This document shows positions 25,056 through 33,687 of a stretch of DNA of 64,000 nucleotides, in pieces. Position numbers and translations under genes: made by a program. The notes under the pieces were generated by a model. It searched no databases. It saw nothing but the letters and a program-made list of their open reading frames with translations, and was not told where the DNA came from. The first letter of the stretch is position 1. Every line of letters begins with the position of its first letter. Location: assembly GCA_035553375.1 (NCBI GenBank), contig DATNCY010000015.1, forward strand, positions 1 to 64,000. The letters are read 5' to 3'. Source of the DNA: JAJPHU01 sp035553375. GTDB lineage: Bacteria > Planctomycetota > Planctomycetia > Gemmatales > Gemmataceae.

Positions 25056-25129
25056 TTCCTGTCTCCTGATTCCTGATTCCTGACTCCTGACTCCTGCGAC
25101 TGATTCCTGTCTCCTGCGACTGATTCCTG
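24952..25129. repeat. Inverted array of GGAATCAGGAGTCA-type repeats
   Basis: The left array at 24952-25025 repeats AATCAGG/AGTCAGG; the right array at 25052-25129 is the reverse complement (CCTGATT, CCTGACT). The two can pair over most of their length. The array provides the 3' end of the flippase coding sequence and fills the gap before the glycosyltransferase gene, whose ribosome site GAGGAG (25134-25139) follows directly. Confidence 0.85.
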
Positions 25130-25146
25130 GCTAGAGGAGTATTTCC

Positions 25147-26151
25147 ATGCAGACGCTGTCCGTGGTGATTCCGATCAAGGACGAACGCGAAAACCTACGG
25201 CCGCTGCATGAACGGCTGCGTCACGCTCTCGATCCGCTTTGCGCGGCCGGCGATCGGCCGGCACGATTGCGCGATTATGAGATCCTTTTTATCGATGACG
25301 GCAGCGGCGATGACTCGTTCGCCGTGCTGCAAGAGCTGGCGGCCGCGGACCCGCGCGTCAAGGTGATTCGTCTGCGCCGCAACTTCGGCCAGACGCCGGC
25401 CCTGCGCGCCGGCATCGATTGGTCCACAGGTGACGTACTCGTCACCATGGATGGCGATCTGCAAAACGATCCCGCCGACATTCCCATGCTGCTCGACAAA
25501 CTCGACGAAGGCCATGATGCCGTGTTCGGTCTGCGTGCCAATCGGCAGGATCATTTCCTCATCCGTAAATTGCCGAGTTTCATGGGCAATTGGCTGATTC
25601 GCCATGTCACGGGTGTACACATCCGCGATATGGGCTGCACGCTACGCGCCATGCGCCGCGAGTTGGCCGAGGCGCTGCCGCTGTACGGCGAACTGCATCG
25701 CTTCGTGCCGGTGCTGGCCCAGATGCACGGCGCCAGCATTGTACAGGTTCCCGTCCGCCATCACGCGCGTGTCGCCGGCAAGACGAAGTACGGTCTGACG
25801 CGCACCGTCCGCGTGCTGCTCGATCTGATGACCGTGAAGTTTTTGCACAGTTATTTGACGCGGCCGATGCATGTGCTGGGAACGACGGGGTTGGTGTCGA
25901 TGGCCCTGGGCGGAGTGAGCCTGTTGGCTACGATGGCCATGAAGTATCTTCTCAGTCCTCCGCTGTTCATGACCGGCAATCCGCTGCTGCTGTTGAGCGT
26001 GATGCTGGAGTTGGTTGGTGTGCAATTCCTGTGGATGGGTCTGCTCGGCGAAGTGCTGACGCGCACGTACTTCGAGAGCCAGGGCAAGTCGGCGTATACC
26101 GTGCGGGCAACGCTTAACGTCGATACGGAGACGAAACGCCGGGCGGCGTAG
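25147..26151 (+). CDS. Family 2 glycosyltransferase (ArnC/DPM1-like) with C-terminal membrane helices
   Basis: The N-terminal GT-A domain has VVIPIKDERENL, the EILFIDDGSGDDSF strand, MDGDLQNDPADIPML (DxD-type metal motif) and GMGCTL-like acceptor region DMGCTLRAMRRE. Two membrane helices near 240-260 and 275-300 complete the polyprenyl-phosphate glycosyltransferase layout. At 334 residues it has normal length for this class, which loads sugars on a lipid carrier. GAGGAG lies 7 bases before the ATG. With the flippase and phosphatase upstream it forms a likely operon for a lipid-linked sugar. Confidence 0.9.
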   Translation: MQTLSVVIPIKDERENLRPLHERLRHALDPLCAAGDRPARLRDYEILFIDDGSGDDSFAVLQELAAADPRVKVIRLRRNFGQTPALRAGIDWSTGDVLVTMDGDLQNDPADIPMLLDKLDEGHDAVFGLRANRQDHFLIRKLPSFMGNWLIRHVTGVHIRDMGCTLRAMRRELAEALPLYGELHRFVPVLAQMHGASIVQVPVRHHARVAGKTKYGLTRTVRVLLDLMTVKFLHSYLTRPMHVLGTTGLVSMALGGVSLLATMAMKYLLSPPLFMTGNPLLLLSVMLELVGVQFLWMGLLGEVLTRTYFESQGKSAYTVRATLNVDTETKRRAA

Positions 26152-26162
26152 TCCGAAAATAT

Positions 26163-26228
26163 TGCCAGCCCGCAGCGCCGGCAAGGGGATTTTCTTTCCT
26201 TGCTGGCGCTGCGGGCTGGCAGGTTTTT
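26163..26228 (+). terminator. REP-like hairpin followed by a T-run
   Basis: GCCAGCCCGCAGCGCCGGCA and its near-complement TGCTGGCGCTGCGGGCTGGC pair across a short A/T-rich loop, then TTTTTTT follows at 26223-26229. This should end transcription of the glycosyltransferase operon. It lies between it and the convergent BBP7 gene. It is a member of the same repeat family as 22754-22868. Confidence 0.8.
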
Positions 26229-26238
26229 TTCGTGTGAC

Positions 26239-27240
26239 TCAGAACCGCGAGCCAATCTGGAAGAGCAGATTCATGCTCTGATAATCGCCGTTGTTCTGGC
26301 TCTGCAAGATCGAGGTCCAGATATAGTTGTACTCGTAGCGGATGCCGCCGAAGAGGATGCCGCAACGCCAGGGATATTCGACATCGGTATGGATGGCGCA
26401 ATACAGACCGCCGATCGCGTCGGTGTGATGATTGATCTCGTTGAACTGCACCATGGCGGTGCCGTAACGTCCGCCGCCATCGACGCCTACTCGCCAATTG
26501 CAACCGTGCTGCTGTCCCGGATCGGCGGAGCCAAGCAACCACCATTCCCGACCGCCGCCCAGATTCACGAATGTCTGATTGAGTGAACTGACCGTTGCCT
26601 GGAGATGTGGGACGTTGACCGTCGCCGGTGTGGTGGCGCGGAGACTGCCGGGGATGTTGGTCTGTCCTGGCACCTCAACCGTCGTTTTCACCGGCACGTT
26701 GAACAAATCGATGGGTTGATTGGCGTCGCCGGTACGATTGAAGATGTTGCTGACGCTCAGGCTGACGGTCCAGGCTTTATCCACCTGCGGATTGAAGAAC
26801 AGCACCCGGGCGCCGCCTTCGATGTCCCAACCGGGATGCAAGTATTTGCCGAAGATGCCGCCGCCGACCGGAAAGGCGATACCGCTGCGGACGAAGACTT
26901 CGGAGCCAATCGGGCCACCACAGTGGCCGACCGGCCCGCAGCAGCAGGGCGAACGCGGATAAACCAGCCACGGCGAAGCAGGCAGTCCCAACGAGACGGG
27001 TCCCGTTGTCGCCGGAGGTATGGGGCCTTCATTCACGGCGACCGCGCTGCCGAAGTTGGCCGCCTCCGACTGGCCCGGCGCGGCCGACGGCGAATAGGGT
27101 GATGTCCCTTCCACACCGTTGGGCGAGGTCAGCGGTAGGACTTGCGGATTGCCGGCGGAGGGCAGACCCTGGGCTTGGGCCATTCCCAGACTGCCGAGCA
27201 GACCGACTAGACAACTCAGGCCGATACGTGTCACGCTCAT
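26239..27240 (-). CDS. BBP7-type outer-membrane beta-barrel protein
   Basis: ATG 27240 (MSVTRIGLSCLVGLLGSLGM, then AQAQG) gives a clean signal peptide after GAGGGCGG. The 333-residue product then has a low-complexity linker and a Cys/Gly/Pro motif (PRSPCCCGPVGHCGGPIG), and ends in alternating strands closing with LFQIGSRF; the terminal Phe is typical of outer-membrane barrels. This layout is that of the planctomycete BBP7 family. The function (pore or structural) is unknown. It is expressed singly. Confidence 0.8.
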   Translation of the reverse strand: MSVTRIGLSCLVGLLGSLGMAQAQGLPSAGNPQVLPLTSPNGVEGTSPYSPSAAPGQSEAANFGSAVAVNEGPIPPATTGPVSLGLPASPWLVYPRSPCCCGPVGHCGGPIGSEVFVRSGIAFPVGGGIFGKYLHPGWDIEGGARVLFFNPQVDKAWTVSLSVSNIFNRTGDANQPIDLFNVPVKTTVEVPGQTNIPGSLRATTPATVNVPHLQATVSSLNQTFVNLGGGREWWLLGSADPGQQHGCNWRVGVDGGGRYGTAMVQFNEINHHTDAIGGLYCAIHTDVEYPWRCGILFGGIRYEYNYIWTSILQSQNNGDYQSMNLLFQIGSRF

Positions 27241-27467
27241 GCCGCCCTCGTCTCTTCTGAACCGCATCGATCGACTCAGTGCCGACACGCTGGGGTAGAT
27301 CATCCTATTCTTCGGATGAATCCGCGAACGGAATTAACTGAAATATCGAAGAGAACGATTGCACGGGTTGCGCGGCTTGCCCTATCTATCTGGCCGGCGT
27401 GGGAGAATAGGCTGCTATAATGGGATGGGCAAACGGGAATCGGCCCGCGGCAGCGGTAAAAGAACAG

Positions 27468-27493
27468 TCCCTTGCTGGCGCTGCGGGCTGGCA
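27468..27493. repeat. Half unit of the REP-like repeat
   Basis: CCCTTGCTGGCGCTGCGGGC at 27469-27488 plus TGGCAAAG equals the right arm of the REP-like family; the left arm is only vaguely kept (CGGCCCGCGGCAGCGG at 27441-27456). It lies between the BBP7 gene and the gene at 27517. The rest of 27241-27467 shows no gene. Confidence 0.7.
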
Positions 27494-27516
27494 AAGAAAC
27501 CGGAACAATCCCGACC

Positions 27517-28956
27517 ATGAGCCGATACGAACTGCGTGACTCTGAGGAAGCGCGTCGCTTCCTGTTACAAGGGCTATGGTGGCAGCGTGTGACACCGCCT
27601 CGGCCCGGCAATGTGCGTCCGACGCTGGAATGGGCGATGGAGATTGCATCGAGCGGCCAGGATTTGCCGCCGCTGGGTTTTCTCGCCGACCTCGGCCACG
27701 CCGCTTTCGGTCAGGACCACGACGAACCCGCCGGCCGCGACGCGCTGACCGTGCCGGCTTTACCCATCAACCTGCTGCGCACCTACGAGGACCACGTCCT
27801 CGGCAAGTTCTACGCCGACTGGACCTTTAGCCGAGCCAGCGATGCGCTGCGCGGCTATCAGGGACGCGATCGGGCACGCGGCCTCGCCTTTTTGTTCCGG
27901 CAGTTCGCTCAGCGTTCCGGTTTCCACGGCGTCCGGCTCAGTCCCGGCGTCATCAAGTCCATCCTGGAAATGCCGCCCGACGAGGCCCATACTCAGGGCT
28001 GGGAGTCGCTGGGCCGCGAGGGACTGCAAACCGTGCTGACGCCGCAGTATGACATGCTGATAGCGGCCGCGCGCCGCACCGCCGAGGTACTCGGAACCGA
28101 GGACATCTCGCAACTCGAGCGCGGCACCGCTCTCAAGCCGGAGGGTGAGCAGTTGGCCGAACGCCAGGTGCTGCGCGCGGCCGGTACGCTGGAGGCGAGC
28201 CTGCCGCGTCATCGTCTCCGCCCCCAGGCCCGCCGCATGGAAGTGCCTACGCGCATCCTCGACGAGGATACCTATCCCGTCGGCGGCTTCACCTCCCTGG
28301 CGACGCGCGGCAGCATCGAGAGCCTGCTGCACTCGCAACTCGCTTACATGGAAGAGGACGAACGCCCCGATCTGTTCGACATCAAGTTTTTGCGCGACGA
28401 ACTGCTGTACTATGCTCGCGATGAAAACCAATTCTTGCGCCGCCGGCGAACCTTCGTCTTCGTCCTTTATCCGAATCTGGATCAGACGCGATTCAAGGAT
28501 CGCGGTCTGGAGTTCCAGCGCGGCGTCCTTCTGCTGGCTCTGCTCTGCACGGTCGTTCGCAAACTCTCCGAGTGGCTGAGTACGGATGCCCTATCGTTCC
28601 ACTTCCTGTTCCTTGCCGAAGGCGGCCACGATCCGCTCGCCGCCGAACGCAATTTACTGGCATCGCTGTTGAGGGACGACATCGCCAACGGTTCGGTGCA
28701 TCTGGCGAAAGTGGCGGAAGACAAGGTCGCCGGCCTGTGCGGCCAATGGGCGCGGCGCAGTCTGTGTCATGGTCTGCTGATTGACACCCGGCCGCGCCAA
28801 CTGCACGCCAGTGATACGGTACTTACGTCGCTACGGATCGATGGTCCTCATCCCGTCCTGGACGATGAGGGCAATGAAGTAGTCGCTCATGAAGGCGATG
28901 ATCCGTTGGAGCGCTGGGGTGCGATTCTGCAAGAAATCCTCCAGCGCTGGATTTGA
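27517..28956 (+). CDS. Conserved hypothetical protein (479 aa)
   Basis: The start is set at ATG 27517 (MSRYELRDSEEARRFLLQGL). The soluble product has no signal peptide and no domain I can name. A middle region is Arg-rich (RRTAEVLGTEDISQLERGTA). The C-terminal half includes a hydrophobic strand pair around RTFVFVLYPNLDQTRFKDRG that resembles the accessory proteins of MoxR-vWA type systems, but no MoxR ATPase is nearby. It ends at a perfect 38-bp palindrome shared with the convergent DUF3467 gene. Confidence 0.6.
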   Translation: MSRYELRDSEEARRFLLQGLWWQRVTPPRPGNVRPTLEWAMEIASSGQDLPPLGFLADLGHAAFGQDHDEPAGRDALTVPALPINLLRTYEDHVLGKFYADWTFSRASDALRGYQGRDRARGLAFLFRQFAQRSGFHGVRLSPGVIKSILEMPPDEAHTQGWESLGREGLQTVLTPQYDMLIAAARRTAEVLGTEDISQLERGTALKPEGEQLAERQVLRAAGTLEASLPRHRLRPQARRMEVPTRILDEDTYPVGGFTSLATRGSIESLLHSQLAYMEEDERPDLFDIKFLRDELLYYARDENQFLRRRRTFVFVLYPNLDQTRFKDRGLEFQRGVLLLALLCTVVRKLSEWLSTDALSFHFLFLAEGGHDPLAAERNLLASLLRDDIANGSVHLAKVAEDKVAGLCGQWARRSLCHGLLIDTRPRQLHASDTVLTSLRIDGPHPVLDDEGNEVVAHEGDDPLERWGAILQEILQRWI

Positions 28957-28962
28957 AACGAG

Positions 28963-29040
28963 GACAAAACCCCGCCAGCCCGCAGCGCCAGCAAGGGAAG
29001 GACTTCCCTTGCTGGCGCTGCGGGCTGGCGGGGTTTTGTC
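28963..29040. terminator. Perfect 38-bp palindrome, bidirectional terminator of the REP-like family
   Basis: Arms 28963-29000 and 29003-29040 are exact reverse complements with a 2-base centre. Both outer edges read GACAAAACCCC/GGGGTTTTGTC, so either strand ends in a short T-run. It lies between two convergent genes, 6 bases after the left one. A near-perfect palindrome of this length is rare outside repeat elements. Confidence 0.9.
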
Positions 29041-29067
29041 TGGAAGCCGCAAGCGTTTCGGTCTGGA

Positions 29068-29445
29068 TTACTTGTTGACCGGACTCCCCGGCGTCTGCGC
29101 CCCTTGAACGCGGCGATGCACATCGAGTTCGATGTTGCCAAACGAAGCCTCGATTCGCTGCAAGGTCGCCACCAGCGCCCGCGACAGTCGTTTGGCCGTG
29201 AAAAAGTTCAGGACGAGACGTTGGGTGATCTTCACTTCATGCTTGCCCTGAACGAACGGATTGGGATTGAGAGCGAAGTCGATGATGACTTCCTCCGGCG
29301 TGGCGGTGACGCGCGCGAAGTTCGAGTAGGCGGTGTGCGCATCGCGATCGTTGAGTACGATCTCCGATTGCACCATGGCTTGCCCTGGTTCCTCGCTTGC
29401 TGTGCGTTGTTCGCCGCCGATAAGTTTAGGATTAATATCCGCCAC
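29068..29445 (-). CDS. DUF3467-family protein
   Basis: GTG 29445 is chosen because AAGGAGGG stands 7 bases upstream; the frame is open further. In the 125-residue product, HTAYSNFARVTATPEEVIID, FALNPNPF and ITQRLVLNFFTAKRLSRAL are the signature of DUF3467, small proteins of unknown role that are frequent in planctomycetes. A beta-rich core and one C-terminal helix are expected. It is followed on the same strand by nothing close and converges with the gene at 27517. Confidence 0.85.
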   Translation of the reverse strand: MADINPKLIGGEQRTASEEPGQAMVQSEIVLNDRDAHTAYSNFARVTATPEEVIIDFALNPNPFVQGKHEVKITQRLVLNFFTAKRLSRALVATLQRIEASFGNIELDVHRRVQGAQTPGSPVNK

Positions 29446-29585
29446 GCGCTTTCCCTCCTTCGCACGGGTGTTCGTGCCATCTGTCGTGCCGGGGCATCCC
29501 ACGGAGCCGCGCACGCCGATGGTTTTCGTGTGTTAGTATGTCGATCGCGGCGAACAAACGCAAGAGGCGGCCGCGCTCGCGCTGG

Positions 29586-30281
29586 TCATTCCAGGTAAGC
29601 TCGACGGCTCGCTTCTCGATAGGTATGTTCCAAATCGACGACAATAATTTGCTGCGTGTCCAGCGCCAACGGAATCGTAGAGAGCGGCTGCCCCACTTGA
29701 AAGGCACGATGCCACAGCGCCAGAATGGTCCCTTCGGGAACGGTGCCGCCGACGCGGTAGCTGACCGCGCAGGGAGTGGGACACGGCGCTTGCTCGAAGC
29801 CGAGACTGGTAGCCAGCGCGTCGGCGAAAGAGAATCCTGCCGGGCGAGGTAGCACGTCAACGAGCAGCAAGTGGATTCCTTGACGCAAGTAGCCCGCGTA
29901 GCGGCCCAGATAGCGTTCGCGCGCCGCGGGACGATCTTTGTTTCGCGGCGAAACGACCTCAATCGCCGCAATCAGTTGTCCGTGCAGATCGATATGGACG
30001 GCGTGCTGCGCATCGAGTGTGAATGTGGCGACCGCCTCCATATCCGGTTCGTTCTCAGGGGACGGTGAGGCACTCGGGATTGGCTCGGCCGGAGGCGTCC
30101 ATTGTCGAACGCTCACATCGGGACGGCCGTTGGGCGTGTCAATGGTCAGCGCCGGTACCGAACCTAGATACGCCCGATAGCCGGCCGGCAAGCGCGGTTG
30201 GATCCAGTCGAGCAACTGAGCCAACCAAGGCAAATGCACGCTCTCCCAACCGCGATCGTCGCGCCAATCGTGCAGAGGCAT
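29586..30281 (-). CDS. DUF4058-family protein
   Basis: ATG 30281 (MPLHDWRDDRGWESVHLPWL) with AGAGGG upstream gives the normal 231-residue length. The opening MPLHDW and the strand IDLHGQLIAAIEVVSPRNK match DUF4058, which is widespread in cyanobacteria and planctomycetes. The E-V-x-S-P-x-N-K element resembles the PD-(D/E)XK/Uma2 nuclease core. The function is unknown. The GTPase-like gene lies just upstream on the same strand (35 bases), suggesting co-transcription. Confidence 0.85.
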   Translation of the reverse strand: MPLHDWRDDRGWESVHLPWLAQLLDWIQPRLPAGYRAYLGSVPALTIDTPNGRPDVSVRQWTPPAEPIPSASPSPENEPDMEAVATFTLDAQHAVHIDLHGQLIAAIEVVSPRNKDRPAARERYLGRYAGYLRQGIHLLLVDVLPRPAGFSFADALATSLGFEQAPCPTPCAVSYRVGGTVPEGTILALWHRAFQVGQPLSTIPLALDTQQIIVVDLEHTYREASRRAYLE

Positions 30282-30316
30282 CGCGCCGCCCTCTTTGGAT
30301 AACCAAGAACTCGCAG

Positions 30317-32818
30317 TCACTTTTCCAGTCTTACCACCGGCATCAGGTCCGGCAAACGCGGTACACCATCGGAAGGAGTGATGGTCAAGTGGACCTTCTC
30401 TTCTAGTGTTCCCGCTGTGGCCGCTTCCTTCGCCGGATGCAGGCGCGGCGGCCGCACCAGACGCTCGAACTGATACATCAAACTGCGGCCGCGCACCCAG
30501 GTAAACATCTGATCGTCGCGCAGGGACAGTGTCGCCCACAGCGCGTCGCCGGGACGGTAGGTTAGCCGCGATCCTTCGCCGAGACGGAAGCGATATGTCC
30601 ATACACGCCGCTGAGCGTCTCGTTCGCCCTCACCCGATTGCTCGAACACCAGAGCCGGCTTATCACCCGATGAGGCGGGATGATAGACAAGAAAACGCGC
30701 ATCCGCAGCCGGCTTCACCCCCAGGCTTTCGGGGATCTCCAGCGTCAGTCGCCGTACATCGAGCGTGAAACTCGTTTTGGCAAGGAACTCCGCCAGGGCG
30801 GTGACGGGATCGCTCGCCTCGGGATCGTCCAGGCGAACCAGCACACTTGCCAGCACACGCCAGCTTTCCAGTTCTTCGGGCGAGCGCAGCCAGTTGCGCA
30901 CGCTCTCCCAGCGTGTCCGTGTTTCCTCGCCGCCGCCGGCCTGCTGAAGTTGACTCAGCACGGTGGCGCGAGCGGGTCCGAGTAGATGCTCGTAGTTGGT
31001 GCGCGCGACCTGGCGCACTCGCGGACGAATCGCCTCCGGCAGTTTATCGAGGATAAAATCGGTCTTATACTGAGGATATGCTTGCGTCAGCGTTTTGGTG
31101 CGCTGGCGTGCTTGCGGGAGGGTGAATTGTCGCGGGACGACCAACACAGCCGGCCGTTTCTCGCCGGCGGGAGCCAGCCCCAGCGCGGCGCTGACATCGA
31201 GCAAACGCTGCAAGCGGCGTTGATCCGATTCCCAGTCGGTACGGCTCCTCAACACCTCGTCGAATCGCATCACCGTCGCATCATAGGTCAATGTCGAGGC
31301 GGCGTCGGGAACCTTATGGGAGCCGAAAAAGGCTGGCCGGCGCTGGGGGTTGAGCAGCGTTTCGACTTCGCGCGTCCACGTTTCCCAGTTGACGCCGGCC
31401 GTGTCCGGCCCGGTTTGCTGTCCGGCAAACGTCCACAAACTATCGGCCTTCTCCACGCTGTCGAGATACCAGTTGCGCGTTCGTTTGACCGCCGTGTCGA
31501 GCGCCTCGGCGTCCTGCAAGCGAACTGCATGGAGCTTGCCGGCTTCGGTCTCGCTCCAGTCGGCGCTCGGCAGAGCCAACTCCGTCTTCAGCTTCTCTTT
31601 GATCTCACGCAGCGCCTTCTCCGAATGCATATCCTGCGGACGAGGCGATTGACGCAGGCGATCGTAGTAGCTCAGATACGCCTTCAACTCGTCAAGGCGA
31701 GCGTGTACCAACTGTTGTTGTTCCGTCGAGAGTTCGCCGAACTGCGGATCGTTCTGGACCTTGGTGAGTTCCTCCATGCGGGCGTGCAACTCGCGGATCG
31801 ACGGACGCAATCGCTCCGCCGCCGAGGATAAATCGGCATCGTGAAGAAGTTTCACATGATTGCGCAGCGCGTTCAATTGGGTATCGAGATTTTGCACCGT
31901 GAAGGCGACGGCCAATGAGGCCATCACGGCGACGATGCCGGCCGCGCCGCCGACCGTCCACAGCAACCGGCGACCCGATTGGCGACGACGCCCTCGGAAG
32001 GCAGCGGCCTGTTCGAGACACTGACGAAACAACTCGGCCACGCCGTAGGGTTCGCGCGCCTTGGCCGGCGAACCGGCCAGGGCCGGCCGCTTGATGGCCG
32101 TCGCCCACAAATGCAGATCGACACGGCCAAACGGCAGCGGCCCGGCTTCCTGTTCGCGTCGCGCCAGGAAGTTGCGAAAGCGCGTATCCACATCGCGCTT
32201 GCGCTGCTCGATGCGTTCCATCCAATCGGCGGCCGTGTCGCCCGCTTGCACCAGCAGATCGCACTTGGTCAGCACCAAAAACACCGGCAGTCCGCCCACC
32301 TCGGCGCGCTGGCTGCGGCTCCTCTCCAGCTGGCGCAGGAAGCGATCGAACTCGACGAAGTCCGACTCGACCTGCGCCGGCGGCGCGGAGGCATCAATCA
32401 CCAACACGAGTGTATCCGCCTCGATGACTTCGTGCGCCAGCGTGCCTTCGGGACTGTCCTCGGCGAGAGCTTGCCGGCGCACCAGCAGGTCGTTGGCCAC
32501 GCGGCCATCGCAGTCGATGACCAGGGCGCCGACGTGGTTGCCGGCGTCTGCTTTCTGTCCATCCTGGTTGAACGGCTCGAAATCGACGGGATACGGCACG
32601 ACCTCATCGGCGGTGCGGCGCGGACTCTCTTCGTAGACGCGCCGCCGCAGTTCATCCAGACCGTGCGAGACATCGGTGAGCCGGCCATTGAGCAAATGCT
32701 CTTGCGCCTGCGCCGCCTGTCCCAGCGCACCCAGCAGCGAGGATTTGCCGGCCGCCGGCATCCCGAACAGGACGATGCTGAGGTCCGAATCGCCCCCAGG
32801 CGTTTTGGTCACGGTCAT
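30317..32818 (-). CDS. P-loop GTPase-like membrane protein (TssM/IcmF-like layout)
   Basis: The 833-residue protein starts with a P-loop GMPAAGKSS (residues 19-27) and has a guanine-specificity-type TKCD near 205 (FLVLTKCDLL) and a DxxG-like VIDASAPP. One membrane helix near 285-308 (LLWTVGGAAGIVAVMASLAV) separates it from a long, helix-rich extracytoplasmic part. The order GTPase, helix, long periplasmic region resembles TssM/IcmF of type VI secretion, but no other T6SS gene is present. It may belong with the ExbB/ExbD-like genes nearby as an energy or scaffolding module; this is an inference. Confidence 0.7.
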   Translation of the reverse strand: MTVTKTPGGDSDLSIVLFGMPAAGKSSLLGALGQAAQAQEHLLNGRLTDVSHGLDELRRRVYEESPRRTADEVVPYPVDFEPFNQDGQKADAGNHVGALVIDCDGRVANDLLVRRQALAEDSPEGTLAHEVIEADTLVLVIDASAPPAQVESDFVEFDRFLRQLERSRSQRAEVGGLPVFLVLTKCDLLVQAGDTAADWMERIEQRKRDVDTRFRNFLARREQEAGPLPFGRVDLHLWATAIKRPALAGSPAKAREPYGVAELFRQCLEQAAAFRGRRRQSGRRLLWTVGGAAGIVAVMASLAVAFTVQNLDTQLNALRNHVKLLHDADLSSAAERLRPSIRELHARMEELTKVQNDPQFGELSTEQQQLVHARLDELKAYLSYYDRLRQSPRPQDMHSEKALREIKEKLKTELALPSADWSETEAGKLHAVRLQDAEALDTAVKRTRNWYLDSVEKADSLWTFAGQQTGPDTAGVNWETWTREVETLLNPQRRPAFFGSHKVPDAASTLTYDATVMRFDEVLRSRTDWESDQRRLQRLLDVSAALGLAPAGEKRPAVLVVPRQFTLPQARQRTKTLTQAYPQYKTDFILDKLPEAIRPRVRQVARTNYEHLLGPARATVLSQLQQAGGGEETRTRWESVRNWLRSPEELESWRVLASVLVRLDDPEASDPVTALAEFLAKTSFTLDVRRLTLEIPESLGVKPAADARFLVYHPASSGDKPALVFEQSGEGERDAQRRVWTYRFRLGEGSRLTYRPGDALWATLSLRDDQMFTWVRGRSLMYQFERLVRPPRLHPAKEAATAGTLEEKVHLTITPSDGVPRLPDLMPVVRLEK

Positions 32819-32994
32819 GGCGTCTCCCTCATCTCCTGCTCGCCATCTTACGGCGCTGCATGAGGCGAAGATAGTCCCCGGAAGGTAAGGTATTTGGCCC
32901 AGGCCAGAGGAGGTTAGCTGACGCTACGGATGGCCGGGTTCCGAAGAGGCACTAAACTGGACCTTGACATCCACTTTAGGAAACTTAATATAGA

Positions 32995-33022
32995 ACAAAA
33001 TGGATGAGTATATCCATTTTGT
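32995..33022. promoter_or_regulatory. 11-bp inverted repeat upstream of the DUF3365 gene
   Basis: ACAAAATGGAT (32995-33005) and ATCCATTTTGT (33012-33022) are exact complements with a 6-base spacer, in an A/T-rich segment 50 bases before the ATG at 33072. The place fits an operator or promoter-proximal regulator site. No promoter could be fixed with confidence. Confidence 0.5.
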
Positions 33023-33071
33023 GGGGCCGTACCTATTCGGCGGAGAACCAAGAGAAGTCAGGAGGTTCATC

Positions 33072-33608
33072 ATGGCTTTGAGGCTATCGGCTTGTCTGGG
33101 GACCGTGGTTGGAGCAACCGGAGTCCTATTTGCCCTCCATGCGTTGAGCGCGGTTTCCGCCGAGTCGCCGAGCGGCGAGGCTCCGGTTTCCGTCGCCACG
33201 GCGCGCGAAAAAGCGAAACTGATGCATAACATCTACGAGGCCACGTTGGATTCGATGCACCATCACTTTTTCCGAAACAACCGGGCTACCCTTCCCGCGC
33301 GCGCCCTGGAGGATGTGTTTGCCGAGATGGAAACCAAGTCGAAAGTGAAGACGAAATGGATTGCCGTGAACACCAGAGCCATGAACGTCGATCACGAACC
33401 CAAAAGCGCGTTCGAGAAGAAAGCGGCGGCCGCGATCGCGGCGGGCAAAGGAGAATTTGAACTCGTGGAGGATGGCTATTACCATCGTGCCGCCGCCATT
33501 CCACTCGCGGCGGAATGTGTCCGTTGTCATACGGGGTTTTTCGCCGGTGCCCCCAAATCGCCACGATTCGCCGGCCTGGTGATAAGCGTGCCTGTAACCA
33601 AGAAGTGA
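33072..33608 (+). CDS. DUF3365 (Tll0287-like) haem-binding sensor protein
   Basis: ATG 33072 follows AGGAGG, giving a 178-residue exported protein with signal peptide (ACLGTVVGATGVLFALHALS, cut near ALS-AVSAES). A CVRCH motif (c-type haem) near residue 160 is followed by a C-terminal Gly/Val strand. The central region (KWIAVNTRAMNVDHEPKSAF) matches DUF3365/Tll0287 domains, which sense redox state or gases in the periplasm. It is transcribed alone between minus-strand genes and ends at a strong hairpin. Confidence 0.85.
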   Translation: MALRLSACLGTVVGATGVLFALHALSAVSAESPSGEAPVSVATAREKAKLMHNIYEATLDSMHHHFFRNNRATLPARALEDVFAEMETKSKVKTKWIAVNTRAMNVDHEPKSAFEKKAAAAIAAGKGEFELVEDGYYHRAAAIPLAAECVRCHTGFFAGAPKSPRFAGLVISVPVTKK

Positions 33609-33615
33609 GGAAGAG

Positions 33616-33658
33616 GAGCGCCAGCGACGGGTTCTTGTGCCCCGTCGCTGGCGCTCCG
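33616..33658. terminator. 17-bp perfect hairpin after the DUF3365 gene
   Basis: GGAGCGCCAGCGACGGG (33616-33632) pairs with CCCGTCGCTGGCGCTCC (33642-33658), with a 9-base loop. It lies 7 bases after the stop and between convergent genes. The run of T is weak, but the position supports termination on both sides. Confidence 0.7.
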
Positions 33659-33687
33659 GCGCTCGTCATTCTTTCTGTTCGTGCCGC

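Noticed and set aside
24952..25129. AATCAGG array considered as a CRISPR or iteron origin
   Set aside because: Units are short, imperfect and arranged as two facing arms; no replication gene is adjacent.
30317..32818. GTPase-like protein considered as a type VI secretion TssM
   Set aside because: No tssB, tssC, hcp, vgrG or clpV gene is near, so only the general layout is similar.
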